DNA of 64,000 bases from DAMCZI01 sp032095175 (lineage in GTDB: Bacteria > Bacillota > Clostridia > Clostridiales > Caloramatoraceae). The stretch lies in the NCBI GenBank assembly GCA_032095175.1, contig DAMCZI010000030.1:1-64000 (forward strand), read 5' to 3'. Each line of letters opens with the position of its first letter. The first letter of the stretch is position 1. Positions 17,990-26,142 of the stretch are shown piece by piece. The notes below the pieces were generated by a model, which ran no database searches, was not told the DNA's origin, and was given only the letters and a program-made list of their open reading frames with translations. The translations under genes were made by a program, and so were the position numbers.

Positions 17990-19015
17990 TTAGCATGTTT
18001 TTTTTAATTCATCAATGAACTCCAGTACAGCTTCTTTTTTAGTTGCCCATGAAGTGACTAATCTAATGGCAGAATAGTTATCATCAACCTTTTCCCAAAT
18101 ATAAAAAGCATAGTTTTTCTCTAATTTCTCAATTAGTTTATTATCTAAAATAGGGAAAATTTGATTGGTTGGTGAATCTATCAAAAACTTGTAGTTGGCA
18201 TCCTCTATACCTTTGGCTAAAAGCTTTGCCATTTCATTTGCATGATTTGCAAGCTCAAAATAAAGATTATCCTTAAATAATTCCTCAAATTGAACTCCCA
18301 GAAGCTTTCCTTTGGCAAGTAATGCCCCTTTTTGTTTTATGTTATATCTAAAGTCTTCCTTTAGATTTTCACTTTTTATTACAAGAGCTTCACCGAGAAG
18401 AGCCCCTATCTTGGTTCCACCTATGAAAAATGCATCTGTTAATTCACACATATCTGCCAAGGTTAAATTAGCTTCCTTTACACAAAGAGCCGAGCCTAGT
18501 CTTGCGCCATCTGCATATAATATAAGATTCTTGGATTTGCAGAATTGACTTAAAGTTTTAAGTTCCTCTTTTTTATATACTGTGCCAAGCTCTGTTGGAT
18601 TAGAAATATATACAAGCTTAGGCTTTACCATATGTTCATCACTATGAATATTTAATACTTCCTGGATTTTTTCAGGTGTTATTTTCCCATCATTTGAATC
18701 TACTGTAATTACTTTATGTCCTGTATATTCTATTGCTCCCGTTTCATGAACTGCAATATGTCCAGTATTTACACATATACAAGCTTCATGAGATCTTAAG
18801 AAAGCTCCAATTGCTACTAGATTTGTTTGGGTTCCTCCTGGTATAAGATGAACATCAATATTTTGATTTTCTATTAAATTTTTTATCATAGAAATTGCAT
18901 TTTGAGTATGGGCGTCATTCCCATAGCCTTCCTCTTGAGCCATATTTGATTCTAACAAAGCATTTAAAATTCTTGGATGTGCCCCTTCACTATAGTCATT
19001 TTTAAAACTATACAT
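17990..19015 (-). CDS. ltaE: Low-specificity threonine aldolase
   Basis: A 341-residue PLP enzyme of the beta-eliminating lyase/aldolase group, cleaving threonine to glycine and acetaldehyde. Family marks are FKNDYSEGAHPRIL at the start, YGNDAHTQ, HIAVHETGA, LYADGARLG, and FIGGTKIGAL, where Lys202 should form the Schiff base. Length and order are normal. It is convergent with htpG and shares the hairpin between them. AGGGGAGG is 7 bases before the ATG. Confidence 0.93.
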   Translation of the reverse strand: MYSFKNDYSEGAHPRILNALLESNMAQEEGYGNDAHTQNAISMIKNLIENQNIDVHLIPGGTQTNLVAIGAFLRSHEACICVNTGHIAVHETGAIEYTGHKVITVDSNDGKITPEKIQEVLNIHSDEHMVKPKLVYISNPTELGTVYKKEELKTLSQFCKSKNLILYADGARLGSALCVKEANLTLADMCELTDAFFIGGTKIGALLGEALVIKSENLKEDFRYNIKQKGALLAKGKLLGVQFEELFKDNLYFELANHANEMAKLLAKGIEDANYKFLIDSPTNQIFPILDNKLIEKLEKNYAFYIWEKVDDNYSAIRLVTSWATKKEAVLEFIDELKKTC

Positions 19016-19331
19016 TTTATTCCTCCCCTGTAGTTTATTTAGTTAAAACTCCAATCAATTATAATTTAGTATAAACAAAAATATTTGGTCTTACAAATAC
19101 TTTTTAGTTAAGACAATTCTTAGTTATTTGAAATTACTATCATAATCAATATTAGTGCAAATAATACCAGTGATCACCTTAATACAAGCATATTTTTTAC
19201 TATTTTGAATTTTCTATAAAATGAAAGGTAAATACAGAAATATATTCCTTTCATCCCTTCATTTACTCATATATAATATTTTATTTATATCTTATAATAT
19301 ATGATAATACTACTTTTGGGGGTGTTTTGTT
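19016..19331. other. Spacer upstream of ltaE and the 39-residue ORF
   Basis: AT-rich, without a coding frame. It contains a weak hairpin (ATGAAAGG...CCTTTCAT, about 19221-19254) and presumably divergent promoters for ltaE and the small ORF; neither was assigned with confidence. Confidence 0.4.
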
Positions 19332-19451
19332 ATGAGTAATAATCAACAAGAGCTTTTAGAAAAAATTTTAAGAGAGCTTCAGGATATCAGGGTTATAGTT
19401 CAAGAAAATTCCGATGCCATTGATTACATAATAGAAACAAAATGCAAGTAA
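19332..19451 (+). CDS. Small charged protein, 39 residues, unknown
   Basis: ATG-started ORF with GGGGGTG 7 bases upstream and a stop followed after 9 bases by a very strong hairpin, so it has the outline of a complete gene. The product is mostly a predicted amphipathic helix (QELLEKILRELQDIRVIVQE) ending DYIIETKCK. No membrane segment or export signal is present. I do not recognise the family; a short coiled coil is likely. Confidence 0.6.
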   Translation: MSNNQQELLEKILRELQDIRVIVQENSDAIDYIIETKCK

Positions 19452-19460
19452 AATCAATTT

Positions 19461-19517
19461 AATACTGTGAAAATTAAAAGCATGAAAACTTTCATGCATT
19501 TTAATTTTCACAGTATT
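19461..19517 (+). terminator. Long hairpin after the 39-residue ORF
   Basis: An almost perfect stem of about 26 bp with a short loop, starting 10 bases past the stop codon. The 3' side is followed by only a short T-rich stretch, so it may also act as a processing or stability element. Confidence 0.75.
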
Positions 19518-19594
19518 ATCATTTCCTATTGTTACATTTCAAAACAAGATACCATTTTTACGATTATCATCTTAAAAATATTTTTTACTAAATG

Positions 19595-19645
19595 TTGACA
19601 ACAATATTGTATTAGTGTACTATGTATATAGTACACTAATACAAT
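19595..19645 (+). promoter_or_regulatory. Promoter with overlapping 40-bp palindromic operator
   Basis: TTGACA at 19595-19600, a 17-base spacer and TACTAT at 19618-19623 form a good SigA promoter. A near-perfect palindrome of 40 bases spans 19606-19645, covering the -10 and start site; only the centre breaks symmetry. The core half-site is TTAGTGTAC. This is the expected position of an autorepression site for the GntR regulator encoded 16 bases further on. Confidence 0.85.
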
Positions 19646-19661
19646 GAAACGAGGTGAGTAG

Positions 19662-20033
19662 ATGGAACTTAAATTTGACGATAAAGTACCAATTTACATT
19701 CAGGTAATGAATCTTATTAAGTTGGATATAGTAACAAAGAAATTGTTAGGAGGCGATAAATTGCCATCTGTAAGAGAACTTTCAGCAAGCCTAAAGGTAA
19801 ATCCAAATACTATACAAAGGACATATCAAGAGCTTGAAAGAGAAGGAATAACCTACACTCAAAGGGGAATGGGAACGTTTGTGAGCGAAGATGAAGAACT
19901 GATTATAAAGCTTAAAAAGGAAATGGCTGAAGAAACAATAAACTCCTTCCTAGAGGGTATGAAAAATCTGGGTTTCACAGCTAAAGAGATACTTGAAATT
20001 ATAGAAGAAAAAACAAAGGGGGATGGGTGTTAA
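19662..20033 (+). CDS. GntR family regulator, YtrA type
   Basis: A 123-residue regulator: winged helix in residues 8-75 (PIYIQVMNLIKLDIV, KLPSVRELSASLKVNPNTIQRTYQELE, QRGMGTFV) and only a short C-terminal dimerisation helix, the mark of the YtrA subfamily. Such proteins repress adjacent ABC transporter operons, often released by cell-wall stress. It is first in an operon with ATPase, permease and lipoprotein, and its stop overlaps the next start (TAATG). GAGGTGAG precedes the ATG. Confidence 0.93.
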   Translation: MELKFDDKVPIYIQVMNLIKLDIVTKKLLGGDKLPSVRELSASLKVNPNTIQRTYQELEREGITYTQRGMGTFVSEDEELIIKLKKEMAEETINSFLEGMKNLGFTAKEILEIIEEKTKGDGC

Positions 20034-20728
20034 TGGAATATATATTAAGTGCAGTAAACCTAAGCAAAAATTATTCAGGGAAAAAAGCGCTGGATGAAGT
20101 AAACATAGATCTTCCAGTAGGAAGAATAATTGGACTTTTAGGGCCAAATGGAAGTGGAAAAACCACCTTTATGAAAATTGCAGCAGGACTTTTAAGACAG
20201 ACAGGAGGAGAAATACTGATAGATGGACAAAAGCCAGGGCTCCATACAAAATCAATAGTCTCCTACCTTTCTGATAAGGATTACCTTTTTAAGTGGATGA
20301 AAATAAGGGATGCAGTTGATTACTATAGTGACTTTTATAAGGATTTTGACAGAGACAAGGCAATAGAACTTCTAAAATTTATGAATCTTGATATTGAAAG
20401 CAAGGTTACATCACTTTCAAAGGGTATGGGAGAAAAGCTTTCTTTATCTCTAACAATAGCAAGGAAAGCAAAGCTCTACATACTTGATGAGCCTCTTGGA
20501 GGAGTTGATCCAACTGCAAGAGAAAAGATAATAGATACAATAATCTCAAACTTTAGAGAAGACAGCACAATGCTTATCTCAACCCATCAGGTAAATGTTA
20601 TGGAAAAGCTTTTTGACGACGTAATGTTTATTTCTGAAGGAAAAATAGTACTCGAAGGAAGTGCTGAGGATTTAAGAATTCAAAAATCAATGTCAATTGA
20701 CGAACTCTTCAGGGAGGTGTTTAAGTAA
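20033..20728 (+). CDS. ABC transporter ATP-binding protein
   Basis: A 231-residue ATPase from the ATG at 20033, overlapping the GntR stop by one base (translational coupling). Walker A is GPNGSGKTT (residues 37-45); the signature is the degenerate LSKGMGEKLSL; Walker B is LYILDEPLGGVDP; the switch histidine is in STHQ. It powers the membrane protein encoded next. Substrate is not evident; YtrA-type operons are associated with envelope stress and export. Confidence 0.93.
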   Translation: MEYILSAVNLSKNYSGKKALDEVNIDLPVGRIIGLLGPNGSGKTTFMKIAAGLLRQTGGEILIDGQKPGLHTKSIVSYLSDKDYLFKWMKIRDAVDYYSDFYKDFDRDKAIELLKFMNLDIESKVTSLSKGMGEKLSLSLTIARKAKLYILDEPLGGVDPTAREKIIDTIISNFREDSTMLISTHQVNVMEKLFDDVMFISEGKIVLEGSAEDLRIQKSMSIDELFREVFK

Positions 20729-21531
20729 TGTTTTCACTAATAAAATATGAATTAAAGGGTATATATAAAAGCATCATAGGAATATTGGCTTGCATAGCAA
20801 TTGTATCTATATTTTCAAATATTGTAATACCTATATCCAGTGAAAAAAATGCTCTTATATATTTAGGTATAACAAACCTTATTGTCTTTGCAATAGGTGT
20901 TGCAACATTTGTAATTATAGTTTTAAACTGCATAAAATCTTTATCAAAATATCTATATGGAAATGAAGGCTATTTGCTTTTTACAACTCCTCAGAGCGGA
21001 TATTCAATAATAGGTTCAAGACTTATTGTATCCTTAATACAAATTATTGTTATACCTACAGCATTTTCACTTATGGTATATTTTGGTATAATTAAGAGAG
21101 CCTTTGAAATGGTAAATATGAAAGAAATACTAAGTAAAATAGTTCAATCAGTAAATCTTTCAGCAATTGCACTTGTTTCACTAGATGGAGTTCTAGGAAT
21201 TGTATTATTGCTTTTGACAATATATTTTTCAATGATACTCTCAAAATCAATAATTCCTATAAGAAAGCATGAAGGTCTTATAGGCTTCATAACATTTGTA
21301 ATACTTAACGTACTTATAGGCTGGATTAGCTTTAAACTAAACAATTTGGTCCTAATTAGAATTCCATTTGCTTCAATGGGAACAACTACGATGAACGGGA
21401 TCAGCATAAATATGCAGATAAACAATGGGGTTATGAATTATAGCCTAAGCCAGTTTATATTTAATCTGGCAGCATCCATACTTCTCTTCTTTGGCTCTGC
21501 ATACCTTATTGATAACAAGATTGAATTATAG
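20728..21531 (+). CDS. ABC-2 type permease subunit
   Basis: A 267-residue integral membrane protein with about six hydrophobic helices (for example GILACIAIVSIFSNIV, LIVFAIGVATFVIIVL, GIVLLLLTIYFSMIL and a final FNLAASILLFFGSAYL). Its start overlaps the ATPase stop by one base. The LFTTPQSGYSIIGSRLIVS segment is typical of ABC-2 permeases paired with YtrB-like ATPases. The cargo is unknown. Confidence 0.85.
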   Translation: MFSLIKYELKGIYKSIIGILACIAIVSIFSNIVIPISSEKNALIYLGITNLIVFAIGVATFVIIVLNCIKSLSKYLYGNEGYLLFTTPQSGYSIIGSRLIVSLIQIIVIPTAFSLMVYFGIIKRAFEMVNMKEILSKIVQSVNLSAIALVSLDGVLGIVLLLLTIYFSMILSKSIIPIRKHEGLIGFITFVILNVLIGWISFKLNNLVLIRIPFASMGTTTMNGISINMQINNGVMNYSLSQFIFNLAASILLFFGSAYLIDNKIEL

Positions 21532-21546
21532 AAGGGGGTCTTTTCT

Positions 21547-22626
21547 ATGAAAAAGAAATGGGTCGTTTTGGGGTTGACTGCATTGATTCTGCTCTTACCA
21601 GGATGCACGATACATCTTGGTTCAGATGGCAACAATTGGGGCAAAGGTGTAACGATTGTTGAAACCAAAAGAGAAAACAGCGTTATAAACTTGGAAGGCA
21701 TTAAAAAGGCTAAACTTAATTTAAGTATAGGAGTAGCAAAGCTTAATATTGAGGGCGGAACCCCTAATGATAAGCTTATGGATAGTGAGTTTGTTTACAA
21801 CGTTGAGGAATGGAAGCCAGTGGTTAATTACAGTAAAAATAATGATGAAGGAAAACTATCAATTGAGCAGCCATCATCAACAACTAGCAATGTTTCAGGA
21901 AAATTTAAGTATGAATGGAACCTGAAATTCAATAGCAATGTACTGCTTGATATCGATGCTGATATGGGCGTAGGTAAAAGCAACCTTGATTTACGTAAAA
22001 TAAACCTTGAAAAGCTCCAACTTCAGCTTGGAGTTGGAGAAACAACCATAGATATGTCTGGCAGCTACAACCATGATATTGATGTAGACATAGATGGAGG
22101 GGTTGGAAGCACAGTTATATATGTTCCAAAGAATATGAACTGTATAATAGACCTTGAAACAGGCGTAGGCGGTATTAATATAGATGGATTTGTTAAAAAT
22201 GGTTCTAGATACACATATGAGAGCAATGATGCAAAGAATACAATAAGAATAGATTTAAGCGCAGGAGTTGGAAGCATAAAAGTCAGACAAAAGGGCAGCG
22301 AAGAAAAGATATCATCCGATGTAAAAAAGACAGCTAGTAACGGAAAGTATACCATAGATCAATTCACCAGTGCAGTGCTTTCAAATGATACTACACTAGT
22401 TGATGAGATTATAGAAAGTAAATCCATAGACGTAAATCAAAAGGATTCCGAAGGTAAATATCCTCTTGAAAAGGCTCTGGTATTTGAAAATTGTGAAATG
22501 GCACAAACTTTACTAGATGCAGGTGCTAATCCTAAGGCTATTACACCCAACGGGAAAACAATTTGTGAGAATGTAATTAATACAGATAATAAAACTTTAA
22601 GAGCTATCTTTAGTGAATTCCAATAA
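21547..22626 (+). CDS. Lipoprotein: toast_rack/LiaF-like beta-helix plus ankyrin repeats
   Basis: A 359-residue lipoprotein with lipobox LPGC (Cys20). Residues about 45-255 form the toast_rack/DUF4097-like repeat region, rich in GVG turns (LSIGVAKLNI, ADMGVGKSNLDL, LGVGETTIDM, GGVGSTVIYV, TGVGGINIDG, AGVGSIKVR). Residues about 270-355 look like two ankyrin repeats (DVNQKDSEGKYPLEKAL; LLDAGANPKAITPNGKT). Ankyrin repeats outside the membrane on this fold are uncommon. It ends the GntR-ABC operon, 15 bases after the permease gene, and may sense or tether envelope components; that is inference. Confidence 0.82.
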   Translation: MKKKWVVLGLTALILLLPGCTIHLGSDGNNWGKGVTIVETKRENSVINLEGIKKAKLNLSIGVAKLNIEGGTPNDKLMDSEFVYNVEEWKPVVNYSKNNDEGKLSIEQPSSTTSNVSGKFKYEWNLKFNSNVLLDIDADMGVGKSNLDLRKINLEKLQLQLGVGETTIDMSGSYNHDIDVDIDGGVGSTVIYVPKNMNCIIDLETGVGGINIDGFVKNGSRYTYESNDAKNTIRIDLSAGVGSIKVRQKGSEEKISSDVKKTASNGKYTIDQFTSAVLSNDTTLVDEIIESKSIDVNQKDSEGKYPLEKALVFENCEMAQTLLDAGANPKAITPNGKTICENVINTDNKTLRAIFSEFQ

Positions 22627-22629
22627 ATC

Positions 22630-22674
22630 AAAAGCCAATTAGGATTGATTGATAATCAACACTAATTGGCTTTT
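22630..22674 (+). terminator. Intrinsic terminator of the GntR-ABC operon
   Basis: A 13-bp perfect stem (22630-22642 with 22662-22674) ends in GGCTTTTAATAAT, four bases past the lipoprotein stop. Confidence 0.88.
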
Positions 22675-22727
22675 AATAATAGAAATGTAGCCTTCCATAT
22701 ATCCTCTTTATTAATTTGTGAACATTT

Positions 22728-22777
22728 TGAGAATCGTTCTCATTCGTGTTGTGGAAAATTTCAAAAAGCATTATAAT
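22728..22777 (+). promoter_or_regulatory. Promoter with upstream Fur-like box
   Basis: TGAGAATCGTTCTCA at 22728-22742 is a near-symmetric 7-1-7 repeat like the Fur/PerR-family consensus TGATAATNATTATCA. It lies just upstream of TTGTGG (22749-22754), a 17-base spacer and TATAAT (22772-22777). The box sits next to the -35, where repression or activation would be possible. Confidence 0.5.
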
Positions 22778-22829
22778 TAAAATATAGAAAGTTCTTCTAT
22801 TTGTTGTATTCTATACGGGAGGTTTTTAT

Positions 22830-23318
22830 ATGGAATTTGCAGAAAGAATTAAGCCAGCTGTTCCAAAAAGAGTTCTCTTTTTCGCTGCAGCTCTAGTTTG
22901 GGGATTTGCATCCTACAGAATTTTGCTTATGGGAATAACTGATATACTTATGAATTCAAAATCATATTGGATAAATTTCTTAATAGGTATCGCTGGATAT
23001 GTCCCATTCTTTAGATTTGTTTTTTTAAGGATGTATTTAAAGCACACAAGAAGAATCATCAATTCAAAGCTTGAAAAGCACTGTGTTTTTTCGTTCTTTG
23101 ATTTAAAAGGATTCTCCATCATGGCATTTATGATTATATTTGGTATTACCCTAAGAAAGCTAAACGTTATACCTGCCCTTTACATGGCAACTTTCTTTAT
23201 TTCACTTGGTCTCTCACTTTTATCCGCTGCACTTTGCTTTTTATATGCAGGGGTAAGGTTTGAGAGAACAAAGACTAAGTTTTACGAAGATACTACTTGT
23301 GAATTATATAAATCGTAA
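22830..23318 (+). CDS. Four-helix membrane protein, unknown
   Basis: A 162-residue protein with four hydrophobic segments at about 15-37, 46-66, 92-112 and 121-143, and a basic loop (MYLKHTRRIINSKLEK) between helices two and three. No signature was recognised. GGGAGG lies 7 bases before the ATG. It is a single-gene unit behind a Fur-like box. A metal- or redox-linked role is only suggested by that box. Confidence 0.7.
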   Translation: MEFAERIKPAVPKRVLFFAAALVWGFASYRILLMGITDILMNSKSYWINFLIGIAGYVPFFRFVFLRMYLKHTRRIINSKLEKHCVFSFFDLKGFSIMAFMIIFGITLRKLNVIPALYMATFFISLGLSLLSAALCFLYAGVRFERTKTKFYEDTTCELYKS

Positions 23319-23350
23319 TAAAGATTTTGAATAATGAATATTGCTATTTA

Positions 23351-23420
23351 TGAATCAAGGAATATCATCTCGCATAAATGTTTAGGATCAAGCAATGTAG
23401 AATCATTTATGCGAAACATA
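23351..23420 (+). repeat. Two-hairpin repeat, family C, copy 3 (5' truncated)
   Basis: Carries the linker AATCAAGGAATAT and the intact second hairpin (CGCATAAATG...CATTTATGCGAAA), but lacks the first hairpin. It lies 32 bases past the stop of the membrane protein gene. Confidence 0.75.
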
Positions 23421-23484
23421 TTGCTGAATAAGCGTCAAATAGGTATCTTTTAAGTTCACATTTATTGTTTATACAATATACTAA

Positions 23485-23527
23485 AAGCACTATCAGCACT
23501 TTATTAAGTGTATTATTGATAGTGCTT
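23485..23527. terminator. Hairpin between convergent genes
   Basis: AAGCACTATCA pairs with TGATAGTGCTT around a 21-base loop, between the plus-strand membrane protein gene and the minus-strand ger operon; it may serve both. Confidence 0.65.
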
Positions 23528-23580
23528 ATTTAAATTATAAAAATTCATTCCAGAACTTCTCTAAATTTGTCCATATAAAA

Positions 23581-23754
23581 TCAACTACCCATTTTAAATA
23601 AGATTAAAAAAATTATAGGTAATATCACTCCTGCTAATGCCATAATAGCTGAGCCTATTCCAGCTCTGTAAGATTTTTTTCTCCAACAATATTTAGAAAA
23701 ACTAAATGTATAAAAAGAAGGTATAATTAGTAATAGCACATATAAATATTTCAT
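23581..23754 (-). CDS. Small two-helix membrane protein at end of ger operon (GerD-subunit-like)
   Basis: A 57-residue ORF whose ATG overlaps the gerC stop as ATGA, so it is translationally coupled to the germination operon. It has two hydrophobic segments, residues 3-19 (LYVLLLIIPSFYTFSF) and about 33-53 (GSAIMALAGVILPIIFLILF), joined by a basic loop (KYCWRKKSYR). Small two-helix D proteins are known in several gerA-type operons of Bacillus and modulate germinant receptor function. The size, topology and position fit; sequence homology was not testable here. It is short enough to be missed by gene callers. Confidence 0.75.
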   Translation of the reverse strand: MKYLYVLLLIIPSFYTFSFSKYCWRKKSYRAGIGSAIMALAGVILPIIFLILFKMGS

Positions 23755-25028
23755 TCAGGTTCTCCACCATTCTTTATTATTGGAGAATTTTTAATTAAAG
23801 TGCCTATACCTCTAATTTTAAAATCCACACTGGTTAATACTTCTGCATCTTTAAATTTCTGATTCCAATTATAATCCTCCCATTCCTGTATTGTCCCAAA
23901 CTTTCTCACTGCAACTTCTGAAAACTTGAACACATCTGTTTCTAAATTTTGATATTTCTTAATTAGTTCATCCAATTGTACCTTTGTTATTTTTTCTATA
24001 TCTCTCTCTAAAACTTTAGCTTTTTCAGGATCTTCATAATCTATTCTGCTTTCTATGGCCATAAGGTCCCCCTTCAAAGAAATTTTTATATTAATAATTG
24101 GTATACCCTTTCTAAATTTAACAGTTACTTTAGGTTTCTCTGTTTGTGCCATATCAATTGAAACTGCTTTATTTTTTTCAATAGGGTCATCAATTGTAAA
24201 AATTCCTGTCTTAAATTCCCCCCTTGCCATAAATAATATTCTAGCTTCAAATCCCTTTAATATATCAACAACCCGTTCACCATTTCCTACTGCACATCCC
24301 ATAAACTCTACCTTTCCCCCACCCTTCCTTGGCATCTGACCAGCTAGATAGTTCGCATATTTTGGATCTCCTTCCCACTTTTCGCCGCTCGGCTTAAAAT
24401 TTTTATATGTATTTACACTTGCTAATATTGCAATAGGTTCCCTAAATGATGATTTTATACTATTATTAACATCACTTAGCTTTATTGGCTTATAAAAACT
24501 GCTGTCTTTCCACTCATTAATAAGTCCCTCTTGAAATCTAGCTATACTCTCTCCTAAAACTGGATTAGCATTTTCTAAGAAATCATAGACGGAACCTCTG
24601 ACTATTATTACATTCATACTCCTTCGTATTTGATAAAATCTCACTATTGATGTTACTATTGTTGAGAACTCTGATGTCCTTGCAACTTCTTCCGATATGA
24701 GAAGATACTTTGCATGTGTAAAATTCAACCTTTCAGGTATAGCAGAATTAACAAGATTTATTGCTGCATAGAAGGATGGGGAATCTACAACTGCCGATGT
24801 ATACTCATTGTTATTCCCACTCCTAGAGTCATTCATTTCGCTTGAACCTTTACCATTTGACTTAGCTACAGAAAATTTAAACGAAATACGCCATTTATTT
24901 GAAACACCTTTTTCTATTCCAATGGACATTACAAATGCCTGCTCATCTATTTCTCTTGCATCATAACATGATGCCAAATTTAATGTTATGGAACAGCATA
25001 ATAGAAAAACACAAAATATTTTACGCAT
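23751..25028 (-). CDS. gerAC: Spore germination protein GerC (Ger(x)C family lipoprotein)
   Basis: A 425-residue lipoprotein: lipobox LASC at Cys21, then CYDAREIDEQAFVMSIGIEKG, the family start. The C-terminal domain has the usual LIKKYQNLETDVFKFSEVAVRKFG segment and ends near SVDFKIRGIGT. It is the C subunit of a germinant receptor in the spore inner membrane, acting with the A and B subunits encoded upstream. Its start overlaps gerB by 8 bases, and its stop overlaps the small fourth gene. Confidence 0.95.
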   Translation of the reverse strand: MRKIFCVFLLCCSITLNLASCYDAREIDEQAFVMSIGIEKGVSNKWRISFKFSVAKSNGKGSSEMNDSRSGNNNEYTSAVVDSPSFYAAINLVNSAIPERLNFTHAKYLLISEEVARTSEFSTIVTSIVRFYQIRRSMNVIIVRGSVYDFLENANPVLGESIARFQEGLINEWKDSSFYKPIKLSDVNNSIKSSFREPIAILASVNTYKNFKPSGEKWEGDPKYANYLAGQMPRKGGGKVEFMGCAVGNGERVVDILKGFEARILFMARGEFKTGIFTIDDPIEKNKAVSIDMAQTEKPKVTVKFRKGIPIINIKISLKGDLMAIESRIDYEDPEKAKVLERDIEKITKVQLDELIKKYQNLETDVFKFSEVAVRKFGTIQEWEDYNWNQKFKDAEVLTSVDFKIRGIGTLIKNSPIIKNGGEPE

Positions 25029-26142
25029 TTTTACTTCTTCCTTTTGTTTTAAATATCATATCTGAGATAAGAGCGATAAATGGTGGCATAAAATATACTA
25101 TCCACCCGTAATTTAGTAACACAGGAAGTAATTTATTAATAATTATGCTGAAGCTTTCAGGCATTAATACCAAACTAAATATAAAAACTGCAAATGGAAG
25201 AATTATAGGTTTCTTATCTTCTATTTTAAAGATATGACAGTACACATTTATAGCTCCATAAAAACTAACTGCAACTGATATCAAAGTACATAGATTCCAA
25301 GTTAATACAAAGATTGACTCCAATCTTTGAAAAAACCTTCCATAATCAATTAAAGAAGCAATAATATATAGAGGAGCAGTAATTTCCTGTACAACACCGT
25401 ACGGAAATGATAGATTAATTGTACAAAAACCAATAAAAAAAACTGCACCAGTAATAATAATTGCTCTATATCCAGCCTTTTTTACATATTTGGTTCCTTG
25501 AAGACATGGAGCAAATAAACCAAGAAGTATTATTTCCCTATATGCTACTGTCCACTTAAATCCATTTACTATAGTTTTATCTACTCCATATCCTCCAATA
25601 GGAAACAGATAATGGTAGTGAAAATTCTTAGATGCCAATACTGTGACTGATACTAATCCAACAATCAGCGCATAAAAAAATAGTTTCGAAAATCTTGCAA
25701 TAGGTTCAAGTCCAAGAAAACTTGCTACAACTACTGAAATAATAAATAAGCCAACCATAAATTCCTTAGGAGTTGTAGGTAATATAAATATATTAAGTAC
25801 ATCTGTAAATTCTCTAATATTTAAAACAATGCTAAATGCTATACTAATAAACAAAATAGAAGAAAATATAGAACCTATAATAGGCCCTGTTACCATGTCA
25901 TATATCTCCAAAATATTTTTATCAGGATGCCTTTTTAGTAAAATATATATAGGGATAAACATACCTATTGCTGCAATTGTAGATATTACGGACATATACC
26001 AGAGAGTATTTCCAACCTTTTGAGCTGCTAGGGCAGGACTCGTATAAAAAACCCTTGCTATTAATGTTAAAGAAATAAGACAAGTAGCCTCACCAACTCC
26101 GAACCTGCCTTTTTCAATCAATTCATTTTTCCCCTCTTTCAT
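25021..26142 (-). CDS. gerAB: Spore germination protein GerB (spore permease family)
   Basis: A 373-residue protein with about ten membrane helices, of the APC-related spore permease family, the germinant-binding subunit of GerA-type receptors. GEATCLISLTLIARVFYTSPA opens helix one. It overlaps gerA by 20 bases and gerC by 8. The ligand (amino acid or other) cannot be predicted by eye. Confidence 0.95.
   Translation of the reverse strand: MKEGKNELIEKGRFGVGEATCLISLTLIARVFYTSPALAAQKVGNTLWYMSVISTIAAIGMFIPIYILLKRHPDKNILEIYDMVTGPIIGSIFSSILFISIAFSIVLNIREFTDVLNIFILPTTPKEFMVGLFIISVVVASFLGLEPIARFSKLFFYALIVGLVSVTVLASKNFHYHYLFPIGGYGVDKTIVNGFKWTVAYREIILLGLFAPCLQGTKYVKKAGYRAIIITGAVFFIGFCTINLSFPYGVVQEITAPLYIIASLIDYGRFFQRLESIFVLTWNLCTLISVAVSFYGAINVYCHIFKIEDKKPIILPFAVFIFSLVLMPESFSIIINKLLPVLLNYGWIVYFMPPFIALISDMIFKTKGRSKNA

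Noticed and set aside
22913..23122. Antisense frame over the four-helix membrane protein
   Set aside because: The plus-strand gene has the promoter, ribosome site and membrane topology; the antisense frame has none.
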